From: Chloroflexota bacterium
Lineage (GTDB): Bacteria; Chloroflexota; Anaerolineae; Anaerolineales; Villigracilaceae
Direction: 5' to 3'
DNA length: 64,000 bases
Assembly: GCA_016223135.1 (NCBI GenBank)
Contig: JACRPQ010000004.1
Coordinates: 434,001-498,000, forward strand
Shown here: piece after piece, positions 26,131-33,845 of the stretch
Position numbering within the stretch: position 1 is the stretch's first letter
Layout of the letters: every line of letters starts with the position of its first letter
Made by a program: the position numbers and the translations under genes
Notes under the pieces: generated by a model
The model's database searches: none
Seen by the model: the letters and a program-made list of their open reading frames with translations, nothing else
What the model was told of the DNA's origin: nothing

Positions 26131-27603
26131 TTATCCCGTGAGCGCCAGGGCGCTGATGACGGCAGAGCGCACGACGAGGGTGGGGCTGTAAAGGCATTTC
26201 CCAATCCAGAGCGGAGGGTAGGGAAGGTCGAGATTTTCTTTGAGCCAGCGTGCGCCGTTGAGCAGTGCGCTTCGAGGCACACGGCCGGCTTTTTGATCCC
26301 ACACCCAAAGCGCCTGAAGGGCATAGGCGGTCTCTTCGGCGGTGGGGAGGTAGGCGCCCCAAGCGCCGCTGCGGTTCTGGGTTTTGAGAATCCATTCGAC
26401 CGATTCAGCAACCAGTTCGTTTTCTACGCCGGCGCAGGCGATGATGGCGTGGGCGGTAGCATAGTAGGGCGAGGCGTGCCATTTATCTGCCCAGAAAGGG
26501 AATTGTCGGTCGCGGCTGCGGTGCAGAAAGCCCAGCACTTTTTGCACGGAGGCGTTGTTTCGTCCAAAGCCTGCGTGAAGAAAAGCATCAAGAATATGAA
26601 TATTGGTGCTGATGGAGGGGTTCGCTTCCAGATCAAAACAACGGAAGTGATCTTCCTCTTCGTATGCTAAAACACTGGCGAGGTCTTTTTCGATACCAAA
26701 ACGCAGAAGGGCGTTGTAGGTAACGACAGTGTCGTCGCTGTCTTTGACGGAATAAGCAGTGGAAAACGCGACGCCGCGCTTGGGTTCCCAAGTGTTGGAG
26801 AGAAATTCAAGGTGTGATTTGAGCTTTTCTGTGTAATTCAACCCCGGAATCAAGCTCAGATTCCAGAGCGCCCAGGCGGTTTCAAACACGTCGAAGGGGG
26901 CGACGTTGGGCATGCCGCCGTCGGGGTTGATGACCTTTCGCAGGTAGTTTAGGGCAGGCGGGTCGCCGGGGCGGATGTAGGCGGCAAAGTAGGCGGTGGC
27001 GGATGGGCTGGTGCCTACCGAGCCGTTGCTCTCTTGCAGGTTTTCGATGTCGAGCATGTGTTGACCGTCGCTGCCTGCCATTTCGGCAGAGAATGCCATA
27101 GTGACGCAGCGGTTGATGGTTTTGCCCTGCAGGTAAGCGAGTTTTTTGGCGCGCATTTGGGAAAGCCGCCCGAGGATGCGATCGCGCTGGTTTTTGATGA
27201 GACCCAGTCTTTCGGCTTCCTCTGCCAGGACGGGAGCGATCATTTCAAAGCCGACGGTGGCTCCGTTTGGGTCTGCTTGCAGCCCCGTTGTGGCATTTCC
27301 TACAATTTGCTCAAGGGCAAGTCTGCCCTTTTCAATTTGCGCCTTGTCGTGTTCGCGGCGTCCGTGGTAGGTGAGGGCGATCATGGCGGCGAGGGTGGAG
27401 AGGACGCGGTCGTGGTAGTAGAGCGGCGCAGGCGCGCCCCATGAGCCGTCGGGCAGTTGGTTTTCAGCCAGCCAGCAGAGCGAGTGGTTGCTGATTTCCG
27501 GTTCAATCTCGCCCAGCCGCGCCGCCCAGGCGGTGTCGTAGGCGGTGCTTGCCATGTGACCAGGTCCAAGTTCTTCGAGGAGTTGGGTGATGAGGTTTGT
27601 CAT
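26131..27603 (-). CDS. Class II diterpene cyclase (Rv3377c / kolavenyl-diphosphate synthase type)
   Basis: 490 residues. The family signature STAYDTAWAARL (residues 19-30) is followed by LPDGSWG (50-56) and the general-acid motif DSDD at residues 288-291 (VKDSDDTVVTYNALL). DxDD enzymes protonate geranylgeranyl diphosphate and cyclise it to a bicyclic diphosphate while keeping the diphosphate group. Length is close to the M. tuberculosis enzyme (about 500). There is no DDxxD class I motif. It overlaps the next enzyme gene upstream by 4 bases (ATGA), so the two are translationally coupled. The exact product (halimadienyl, kolavenyl or labdanyl type) cannot be read. Confidence 0.88.
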   Translation of the reverse strand: MTNLITQLLEELGPGHMASTAYDTAWAARLGEIEPEISNHSLCWLAENQLPDGSWGAPAPLYYHDRVLSTLAAMIALTYHGRREHDKAQIEKGRLALEQIVGNATTGLQADPNGATVGFEMIAPVLAEEAERLGLIKNQRDRILGRLSQMRAKKLAYLQGKTINRCVTMAFSAEMAGSDGQHMLDIENLQESNGSVGTSPSATAYFAAYIRPGDPPALNYLRKVINPDGGMPNVAPFDVFETAWALWNLSLIPGLNYTEKLKSHLEFLSNTWEPKRGVAFSTAYSVKDSDDTVVTYNALLRFGIEKDLASVLAYEEEDHFRCFDLEANPSISTNIHILDAFLHAGFGRNNASVQKVLGFLHRSRDRQFPFWADKWHASPYYATAHAIIACAGVENELVAESVEWILKTQNRSGAWGAYLPTAEETAYALQALWVWDQKAGRVPRSALLNGARWLKENLDLPYPPLWIGKCLYSPTLVVRSAVISALALTG

Positions 27604-28508
27604 GATGCGTTTTCGATGTCAGGGAACCACAGGTTGGATTTGAGTTTGCCGACGCCGAGGGCATGGTCGCGGCGGGCGCGGTAGTATGTTCTCAGCCAGT
27701 CGAGTTCTTCAGCGGATAATTGGGTGTAATCGGGCTCGGGGATGCGCCGCAGGTAGAGATGGTCGTAGAGGATGCTCCGCAGTTGACGCTCGGTCATGTA
27801 GGGGGATGGGCTGACGGAGAAGTACAGGTCTTCTTCGCCGTTGGAGAGCAGAGGCATGTCGAAGACGCTGAATTTGTCGAAGCCGATGAACAGGCTGACG
27901 GGGGGCAGGTCTTCGCCGTAGTAGGCGCGGATGAGGGCATTTTTGTCGGGGATGGAATTGTAGGCGAGATAATGTTCCACAGAGAGACGGGCAATGGTCT
28001 CGGCGGCATCGTCGGCGAAGACGCCGAAGTAAAGGTTATGGGCGGTGTTGCGCTGGGTGGCTTCCATGACTTCGTAGAGCGCGCCCAGCACATACTCGAA
28101 GGGTGTGTCTTTCAATACGTCGTAGTAGTCGCCATAGAAGCGGACGCGGACGTTGTATTGCTCGAAGAAGTCGCGGTAGGCGCGGTCGGTGGTGGTGCGG
28201 ACGAGCCCATCCATGCCGACGCGTTTGGTGTATTCATCGCCGCGCCGCATGAGTTCGCGCCCAAAGACCGGGGCAAGCAGGGTGTGGATGCCGTGGTCGA
28301 ACAGCATGGCGCAGAGGTGGACGTGGTTTTGGATGGAGACGTCGAGGTAGGCGGAGAAGAAGTCGCCGCTGATTTTGTCGGCGTGTTCGAGGACGAACCA
28401 GCGCCGCGTGCCGTTGACGGGGAAGGCGACCACTTTTTGCCCGCTGGCTTGCACGAGCGCAGCGACCTCTTTGGCAGGGAGTTCGAGGAAGCGCTCGAGG
28501 GGAATCAT
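27600..28508 (-). CDS. Rv3378c-type diterpene synthase (tuberculosinol / kolavelool synthase family)
   Basis: 302 residues from the ATG at 28508 (Rv3378c is about 296). It has a cis-prenyltransferase fold with strong matches, as I recall them, to Rv3378c: NGTRRWF near residue 32, FDHGIHTLLAPVF, YFGVFADDAAETIARLS, FIGFDKFSVFDMPLLS, YMTERQLRSILYDHLYLR. These enzymes act on the bicyclic diphosphate made by the DxDD cyclase, adding water or adenosine. The Asp usual before GxRRW is Asn32 here. It overlaps both the methyltransferase stop (ATGA) and the cyclase start (ATGA). This pair is rare outside pathogenic mycobacteria and a few others such as Herpetosiphon. Confidence 0.88.
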   Translation of the reverse strand: MIPLERFLELPAKEVAALVQASGQKVVAFPVNGTRRWFVLEHADKISGDFFSAYLDVSIQNHVHLCAMLFDHGIHTLLAPVFGRELMRRGDEYTKRVGMDGLVRTTTDRAYRDFFEQYNVRVRFYGDYYDVLKDTPFEYVLGALYEVMEATQRNTAHNLYFGVFADDAAETIARLSVEHYLAYNSIPDKNALIRAYYGEDLPPVSLFIGFDKFSVFDMPLLSNGEEDLYFSVSPSPYMTERQLRSILYDHLYLRRIPEPDYTQLSAEELDWLRTYYRARRDHALGVGKLKSNLWFPDIENAS

Positions 28509-29092
28509 CGGCTCCTCGTCAGGCGAGGCAGGAATCGGGGAGTCCGACGCGCGTAGTCCGCGTAGCCGGGCAGGGTGCGGGTGAGCAGGTCCTCTTCCTG
28601 ACGGGCGGCGCGGGTGAAGTCCCAAATTGTGTAAAGGAGCGCCGCAAGAGTGGGGATGGATGGGTTGATGAGAAAAAGTCCGCTTGCGATGCCAAAAAAA
28701 GAGGTGATGACAGGATGACGCATGAGTTTGTAGGGACCCGTATCTATGACCTGATGCCCCGGCTGGACCTCGACGCGCTCGGCGTAGTAGTGCTGCAGGT
28801 GTGTGCGCGCCCAGATGTGCAGGGCAAAGGCGATAAGAATCAAAAATGCCCCCGCAAGTTGGGGAATTAGTCCCCACGGGGAGGCAGTGCGGTAACTCAA
28901 AATGGGGAGCAGGGTGGGCTGCAGGATGAGGAGGGCGGCAAGCAGAAAGATGAAAAGGGTGAAATCCCAAGCGCGCCCGGAGCCGCTTGCCTGCCGCTGT
29001 TTGTCGTAGCGGCGGATGAGAAGGAAATCCACGCTGTAGAAGAGAAGAATGGCGAGAAGGGTAGCAGCCGATTGGATGAGACCGGTCAGCAT
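28505..29092 (-). CDS. Membrane methyltransferase, isoprenylcysteine-carboxyl-methyltransferase-like
   Basis: 195 residues from the ATG at 29092. About five transmembrane helices, then the ICMT/PEMT family motif VIDTGPYKLMRHPVITSFF (SAM-binding) and the C-terminal EEDLLTRTLPGYADYARRTPRFLP. The family methylates lipid-like or isoprenoid substrates at the membrane. In this operon the likely substrate is the diterpene alcohol or a related product, giving a methyl ether; in Herpetosiphon aurantiacus a methyltransferase next to the homologous pair makes O-methylkolavelool. The substrate here is inferred from context. Confidence 0.82.
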   Translation of the reverse strand: MLTGLIQSAATLLAILLFYSVDFLLIRRYDKQRQASGSGRAWDFTLFIFLLAALLILQPTLLPILSYRTASPWGLIPQLAGAFLILIAFALHIWARTHLQHYYAERVEVQPGHQVIDTGPYKLMRHPVITSFFGIASGLFLINPSIPTLAALLYTIWDFTRAARQEEDLLTRTLPGYADYARRTPRFLPRLTRSR

Positions 29093-29099
29093 ATCCCTC

Positions 29100-30137
29100 T
29101 CACTCTTTGGACGCCACACGCTTCGTGGCGCGCGGCAACAGTCTTGCCATGCTGATCATGGCGTGGTTGGTGTCTTCGAGATGGAAACCGAGGCGGCGTT
29201 TGACATCGTAGGCGCCGCTGCCGAAACGGACGAGGCGCACTTTATGCTCGAAGGCTTCCTGCAAGGCGGCGTAGAGCAGGAGGAAGTAGCCGCCGGGGAC
29301 ATCGTCCTCCAGCCCGAGGGAGGAGGTGAGTTGGAATTTGTTGTCGCGCAACACTGCGCCGCAGCCAACGAGTTTGCCGTCCTTGCGCAGTTCGAGCCAG
29401 GTGCCGTCGGTGAGAGAGAAATTTTCGAGCAGGTTGCGGGTCCATGGGTTGGGAGCCGAACCGTGCCAGATGGAAACGTTGTGAATGAGTTTGAGTGCGG
29501 CATCCACATCGGGGACGGTTCTATGCCGCTGGAGTTCGATGCCGTTTTCTGAGGTCTCTTTGAGCGTGCGTTTGTAGTGCTGGCGGTCTTTTTTGTTGCC
29601 GGCTTCGAGGTACTCCTCGAAACTATCCCAAACAATAGGCATATACGTGCCGGGTTCGGAGATGGTGATGGGTTCGTAACCGGGGGGCCAGGACTTATAA
29701 CGGAGTTGTTCGGTGAGCAGGTAGTCGAAGATGAGGAAGGAACAGCGCTGCCTTTTGAATTCCTCCTGCGCGGCGATTGCCAGCGCCGCAAGCGCTTCGT
29801 CCCGTTTGGGTTCGCCGGGCAGCAACAGCGCGGATGTATCTGCCATGGGCGAACGACAAACCAGCAGAGGTTTGTGCTTCAAGATGGATGCCATGAATTC
29901 ACGGGCGACCTTGGGCAGGGGCAGCGGTTCGTTCTTGACCCGGAACAGCGCCGCGGCAGCGATGGGCGTTTTCCCCTCCCAGGCAATCAGGTAAGTAGGT
30001 GGGCAGTCTTTCATGACGCGCTCGCCGAAGGTGTACCATTGATGGCTTTGAAAGCCGCGCTCTGCGGCGATTTGATTCCACGTTTCGGCGTCAATTTCGG
30101 CGATGCTTTTGTATTTTGTTATTTCCAGTGTGCTCAT
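29100..30137 (-). CDS. GNAT/BioF2-FemAB-like acyltransferase
   Basis: 345 residues. The two-lobed GNAT layout is visible, with the BioF2/Acetyltransf_6 region around residues 150-300 (NKKDRQHYKRTLKE, WLELRKDGKLVGCGAVLRD, YFLLLYAALQEAFEHKVRLV). FemAB-type enzymes move aminoacyl or acyl groups to peptidoglycan or lipids. It is the first gene of the minus-strand operon and stops 7 bases before the methyltransferase start. It could act in envelope maintenance or decorate the diterpenoid product; sequence does not decide. Confidence 0.8.
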   Translation of the reverse strand: MSTLEITKYKSIAEIDAETWNQIAAERGFQSHQWYTFGERVMKDCPPTYLIAWEGKTPIAAAALFRVKNEPLPLPKVAREFMASILKHKPLLVCRSPMADTSALLLPGEPKRDEALAALAIAAQEEFKRQRCSFLIFDYLLTEQLRYKSWPPGYEPITISEPGTYMPIVWDSFEEYLEAGNKKDRQHYKRTLKETSENGIELQRHRTVPDVDAALKLIHNVSIWHGSAPNPWTRNLLENFSLTDGTWLELRKDGKLVGCGAVLRDNKFQLTSSLGLEDDVPGGYFLLLYAALQEAFEHKVRLVRFGSGAYDVKRRLGFHLEDTNHAMISMARLLPRATKRVASKE

Positions 30138-30216
30138 GGATGTTCCGTTTCAATTGTACAGTTTGTCCAAAAAACAAATCGGCTTTTTAATGTCCACTTT
30201 GCAAAAATGAAAGCTG

Positions 30217-30426
30217 TTGCATGGGTTTCATGATTACCATGAGGCTGATGGAAACCATTATACCTTCCGCTTGAAACCCGGCTATGACCTTTTCGAGTCA
30301 ATTCGGGCGTTCGGACATGGAAAGAATATCGAGGCAGGCTGTGTGTTGAGCAACAGGGGCAGCGGCAGGGCAGATACGGCAGTGGTTTTGCTAGATTACT
30401 TGGGAAAAGTACAATTTAGCCGCTGA
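30217..30426 (+). pseudogene. Truncated PPC/DUF296-like domain
   Basis: The frame (YTFRLKPGYDLFESIRAFGH ... IEAGCVLSNRGSGRADTAV) matches the first half of the PPC/DUF296 DNA-binding-like domain, which normally runs about 130 residues. Only about 55 residues of it are present. The only start is a TTG at 30217, and neighbouring bases in another frame look like the lost N-terminus. It is probably a remnant. Confidence 0.5.
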
Positions 30427-30467
30427 AATCCGTTTTATCTGCGTTCATTTGCAGTTGATTTGAGTTT

Positions 30468-31277
30468 TCAGATACGCCAGCGTTTTTGCAGCGCCGTCAG
30501 AAATTCTTCCTCGTTGCGCACCGTTTCTTTGAATCCCAACCGTTTGCCCAAGCGGGTCAACTGCGGCGGTTCCACGTAGGTGGTTGCCAAAATTTCCTCC
30601 TGCCCCAGCACATCGTTCGCCTTTCCATCGAGCAGCACCTGTCCCTGTGACATGACGATGACGCGCTCGAAGTTTTCGGCGCAGAAATCCATGTCATGGG
30701 TGATGGTAAGGATGGTTTTTCCGCGTTCGCGCAAAACCCGAATGACGTTGGCAATGCGCTCTATAGTCGCGGCGTCCTGCCCGGTGGTGGGTTCGTCAAA
30801 GATGACGATGGGGGTATCCATAGCGATGACCGAAGCGATGGCGACCATCTTCCGCCAGGTGGGGGAGAGATCGTAAGGATTCGTCTCACGCTTTTGCAGC
30901 AAGTCGGTCATTTCCAGCGCTTCGCTCACCAGCGCTTCGACTCGTTCCTTTGGATACCCCAAATTTTTCGGTCCAAACGCAACCTCCATGTGGACATCCC
31001 GCGAGAAGAGTTGTTCATCGGGATTCTGAAAGACATACCCCACGCGGGCGGCAAGTTTGGCGGTGGAATAGCGGCGCGTGTCCCAATAGCCGATTCGGAC
31101 TTCGCCGGAAGTTGGCTGCAGCAACCCGTTGAGATGACGTGCAAGGGTGGTCTTCCCTGCGCCGTTCTGCCCAATGATGGCGACCTGTTCACCCGACTCA
31201 ATGGTGAGCGAAATGCCGCGCAGCGCTTGTACGCCGGAGGGGTAGGTGAAATGGAGGTCCTTGATCTCGATCCTCAT
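30468..31277 (-). CDS. ECF transporter ATPase with degenerate signature motif
   Basis: 269 residues from the ATG at 31277, which overlaps the upstream ATPase stop (ATGA). Walker A GQNGAGKTT (residues 36-44), Q-loop Gln84 (VFQNPDEQLFS) and Walker B VIFDEP (158-163) are intact. The ABC signature, expected as LSGGQ, is LSPTWRK at about 137-143, so the catalytic signature is degenerate. Together with the second ATPase it would form a heterodimer with one weak site. It energises uptake by the EcfT/S pair. The C-terminal region (about 210-269) is family-like. Confidence 0.9.
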   Translation of the reverse strand: MRIEIKDLHFTYPSGVQALRGISLTIESGEQVAIIGQNGAGKTTLARHLNGLLQPTSGEVRIGYWDTRRYSTAKLAARVGYVFQNPDEQLFSRDVHMEVAFGPKNLGYPKERVEALVSEALEMTDLLQKRETNPYDLSPTWRKMVAIASVIAMDTPIVIFDEPTTGQDAATIERIANVIRVLRERGKTILTITHDMDFCAENFERVIVMSQGQVLLDGKANDVLGQEEILATTYVEPPQLTRLGKRLGFKETVRNEEEFLTALQKRWRI

Positions 31278-32152
31278 TTCGACTCGCATCTTCTTTTGGG
31301 AGAGGCGTTGGGGGTAAGGGCAAATCCCTCCGCCGCCTCCTCCAGCGTGACGGGCAACTGCTCCTGCCTCCACAATCCCAATTCTCTCGCCTTCCGCGCT
31401 GCGGACGTGTAGCGCGAAATGCCGAAGCCCTTATCGAGCAAAAGGTCAGATGTCAACACTTCGCGCGGTGTGCCGTCGAGAATAATCTTTCCTTCGTGCA
31501 GGGCAACAACGCGATCGGCAAAGCGGGCAATCCATTCCACTTTATGTTCTGCCAGCACAACGGTCATCCCCTGTTCCGCCATTGTGCGAATGACGCCGAA
31601 GACTTCGCGCGCGCCGATGGGATCAAGCTGCGAGGTCGGCTCGTCGAGGACGAGCACTTTGGGCTGCATGACCAGGATCGAGGTCAGGGCGACGCGCTGC
31701 TGCTGCCCGCCGGAAAGGGAATAGGGGGAACGGTCTGCTAAATCCGAAATGCCGGTCAGCCTCATCGCCTCTTCCACGCGGACCTTCATCTCATCGCGCG
31801 GGACCCCGATATTTTCCAAGCCGAAAGCGATTTCCTCGAAGACCGTGTACTTGGCGCCGCTAATCTGGTTGAACGGGTTTTGAAACACCAGTCCCACGTT
31901 CAGCACCCACTCGTGCAGATGCGATTTACTCGCATCCATGCCGGCGACCTCCACGCTGCCGGTCAGTTCGCCTTTGAAGAAATGAGGAACGAATCCCGCC
32001 AGGGTGTAACATAATGTGGATTTGCCTGCGCCGTTCCGACCGATGATCGCCACGAACTCGCCCTCCTTCACCCGCAGGTTGACGTTTTGCAAGGCGGGTG
32101 TTTCAGTGAGCGGGTATTTGTAGGTGACGTTATGCAAATTTACGATAGCCAT
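31274..32152 (-). CDS. ECF transporter ATPase with canonical motifs
   Basis: 292 residues. Walker A GRNGAGKST, Q-loop FQNPFNQI, signature SLSGGQQQRVAL, Walker B VLVLDEPTSQLD and H-loop VVLAEHKVEW are all intact. It pairs with the ATPase encoded downstream, whose signature is degenerate. It overlaps the EcfT gene end by 13 bases. A C-terminal tail of about 45 residues (ARKARELGLWRQEQLPVTLE) is longer than the nucleotide-binding core needs. Confidence 0.92.
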   Translation of the reverse strand: MAIVNLHNVTYKYPLTETPALQNVNLRVKEGEFVAIIGRNGAGKSTLCYTLAGFVPHFFKGELTGSVEVAGMDASKSHLHEWVLNVGLVFQNPFNQISGAKYTVFEEIAFGLENIGVPRDEMKVRVEEAMRLTGISDLADRSPYSLSGGQQQRVALTSILVMQPKVLVLDEPTSQLDPIGAREVFGVIRTMAEQGMTVVLAEHKVEWIARFADRVVALHEGKIILDGTPREVLTSDLLLDKGFGISRYTSAARKARELGLWRQEQLPVTLEEAAEGFALTPNASPKRRCESK

Positions 32153-32913
32153 ATTCGAGCCGCCAGGGAAAGGAGGGTGAAAATTACCAGCGTCCAGCGA
32201 ATGAGGCGATCCGCACGGGTGTCGGGGACCTCGTAGAGGAAGGTTTTTGCACGGGGAGATGTGAAACCGCGCGCCTCGATGGCAATGGCGCGTTCCTCCA
32301 CTTCCACCAGTGAGCCAAATACCAGCGGACCCACCAGCGGGACGATGGCGCGTACTCTTTTGAGAAAGGTGCTTTCTGTGTCCAAGCCGCGCGAGCGCTG
32401 TGCGGAGAGAATGGTCTGCGCTTTTGCCTGCATTTGCGGCAGGATTTGAAGTGTGGAAATAATCACGTAAGCAAGTTGAGGCGGCAGCCCGCGGCGAGTC
32501 AGGTCAGCCATCAGTTTGCTGGGGTGCGTGGTGAGCAGCAAAATGGCGAAAGAAGAAACCATGACGAAGACACGCGAAACGGTTAGGAAAGCAGCTCGCA
32601 CGTTTTCCCTGGCGACATCGAACCTGCCCACTTGGATGAGTATCGTCTCGCCGCCGGGCAGAAAGACGCTTTGCATGACGAACATGAACAAAATGGCTGG
32701 TAGTATCAATTTGAGCAGGACGGTGCGGTATTGTCTTTGTACCTTTCCAATGAACCCTGTCAACAGAACAAGCACAGCGAGCGCAGGCGCCATGTCAGGC
32801 ACAGACAGGAAGGCTGAGATAATCATTGCAAACACAAAAGTGAGTTTTGTCAGCGGGTTGAGCCTGTGCAAGGGACTGTCTATGGGAACAAAGAAGGAGC
32901 GATTGAGACTCAT
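32140..32913 (-). CDS. ECF transporter transmembrane subunit EcfT
   Basis: 257 residues from the ATG at 32913. About five to six transmembrane helices, with the conserved coupling helices of the family: ILPQMQAKAQTILSAQRSRG (the A-R-G coupling motif) and a second near SLVEVEERAIAIEARGF. It links the ATPases to the substrate-binding S subunit. A terminator-like hairpin separates it from the S-subunit gene upstream on the same strand, so the two may be expressed at different levels. Confidence 0.9.
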   Translation of the reverse strand: MSLNRSFFVPIDSPLHRLNPLTKLTFVFAMIISAFLSVPDMAPALAVLVLLTGFIGKVQRQYRTVLLKLILPAILFMFVMQSVFLPGGETILIQVGRFDVARENVRAAFLTVSRVFVMVSSFAILLLTTHPSKLMADLTRRGLPPQLAYVIISTLQILPQMQAKAQTILSAQRSRGLDTESTFLKRVRAIVPLVGPLVFGSLVEVEERAIAIEARGFTSPRAKTFLYEVPDTRADRLIRWTLVIFTLLSLAARIWLS

Positions 32914-32929
32914 GAGTGTGTATCTTACC

Positions 32930-32968
32930 CGAAAATAAAAAAGCGGGAGGAGAGTAATCTCCTCCCGC
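32930..32968 (-). terminator. Intrinsic terminator between ECF S and T genes
   Basis: An 11-bp stem, GCGGGAGGAGA (32943-32953) with TCTCCTCCCGC (32958-32968) and a GTAA/TTAC loop, is followed on the minus strand by a run of T's (A's at 32930-32942). It sits within an otherwise cotranscribed operon, so it likely lowers readthrough from S to EcfT-A-A. Confidence 0.8.
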
Positions 32969-32980
32969 GCCTGAAGTTTA

Positions 32981-33748
32981 TTATCCGCTTGTAATGCTCG
33001 GCAGCACATAAATGCCAAACAGGATGAGCAGCGCCACGACCACCAGCGCAATGATCAATTGCACCTGCTGTTGACCTTTCTCCACTGCCGCATTTTCGCC
33101 GCGCGGGAAGCGGGTGAGATAGCGTGCCGAGAGACCATCGAGGATGGCAAATGCCAGCAGGCTTGTTGCGATTTTGTCGACCGGTTCGGCGATGAAATTG
33201 GTGGTCAGTACAGCCGTCATCAGGCTCCTGCCGGTTTCAAGCAGGAAGGCGGTGATGATGGATGAACCGCTGGCGGAGATGCCGCCAAAGATGAGGATGC
33301 TGATGGGCGTGCCAACGATGGTCGCTGCAACGGCGATGATGAAGCCGGTCACCACCACCTTCCACCAGTTCTTGAAATAACCGATGTTTGCCATCACGCC
33401 TGCGGTTGCGCCAATGACGGCAGCGACCGGAAACCAGGGGAACCAACCCGGGTCGAGAATGATGCCGGCGATGATGTTGGAGAGGGCGCCGGTCAGCGCG
33501 CCAGCCCAGGGTCCGCAAATGACACCGACCAGCACCGTACCGATGCTATCCAGATAGACGGGGAGTTTCAGCACCAGCACGATCTGCCCAATCGTCAGGT
33601 TGATGGCGATTGCCACTGGGATAAGCACCCAGGTCATGGTGGTGAACTCCTTCTGCATGCGGCCGGTGAGATACGCCCACACGAACAGCAGAACCATGAT
33701 CGCCAGCACAACGATGAAATAGACCACGTTTTGAGTGATGACTTCCAT
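32981..33748 (-). CDS. ECF transporter substrate-binding (S) component
   Basis: 255 residues from the ATG at 33748 (AAGGAG site upstream). Seven or so transmembrane helices, with the S-component style region YLDSIGTVLVGVICGPWAGALTG and the glycine-rich helix ASGSSIITAFLLETG. The substrate is not evident from sequence, but the upstream nucleoside hydrolase and ribokinase point to a nucleoside or ribose-containing compound. It is the only S gene here; the downstream EcfT and ATPases complete the complex. Confidence 0.85.
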   Translation of the reverse strand: MEVITQNVVYFIVVLAIMVLLFVWAYLTGRMQKEFTTMTWVLIPVAIAINLTIGQIVLVLKLPVYLDSIGTVLVGVICGPWAGALTGALSNIIAGIILDPGWFPWFPVAAVIGATAGVMANIGYFKNWWKVVVTGFIIAVAATIVGTPISILIFGGISASGSSIITAFLLETGRSLMTAVLTTNFIAEPVDKIATSLLAFAILDGLSARYLTRFPRGENAAVEKGQQQVQLIIALVVVALLILFGIYVLPSITSG

Positions 33749-33775
33749 TTTTTTCTCCTTTCCAAGGTTTAGAAA

Positions 33776-33845
33776 TTGCAACACCGCTGAAGCGGTGTTG
33801 TTGCATGTGTCCAGACTTCCGAAGTCCTCAAGACTTCGGAAGTCT
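33776..33845. repeat. Two hairpins between nucleoside hydrolase and ECF S genes
   Basis: CAACACCGC ... GCGGTGTTG (about 33779-33800) forms one stem. A 14-bp perfect inverted repeat with a 5-nt loop (33813-33826 and 33832-33845, AGACTTCCGAAGTC) forms the second and covers the last codons and stop of the nucleoside hydrolase. The second resembles the palindrome found inside prmA (AGAC...GTCT arms), which suggests a shared mobile or REP-like family. Confidence 0.7.

Noticed and set aside
26131-27603. Squalene-hopene cyclase
   Set aside because: About 490 residues rather than 630, with the STAYDTAW and LPDGSWG pattern of class II diterpene cyclases and a partner gene of the Rv3378c type.
27600-28970. 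456-residue version of the Rv3378c homologue
   Set aside because: The first 154 residues are a shadow of the methyltransferase gene; the ATG at 28508 overlaps its stop and fits the family length.
30217-30426. Complete PPC-domain protein
   Set aside because: Only about half of the domain is present and the start is a TTG without a site; treated as a remnant.
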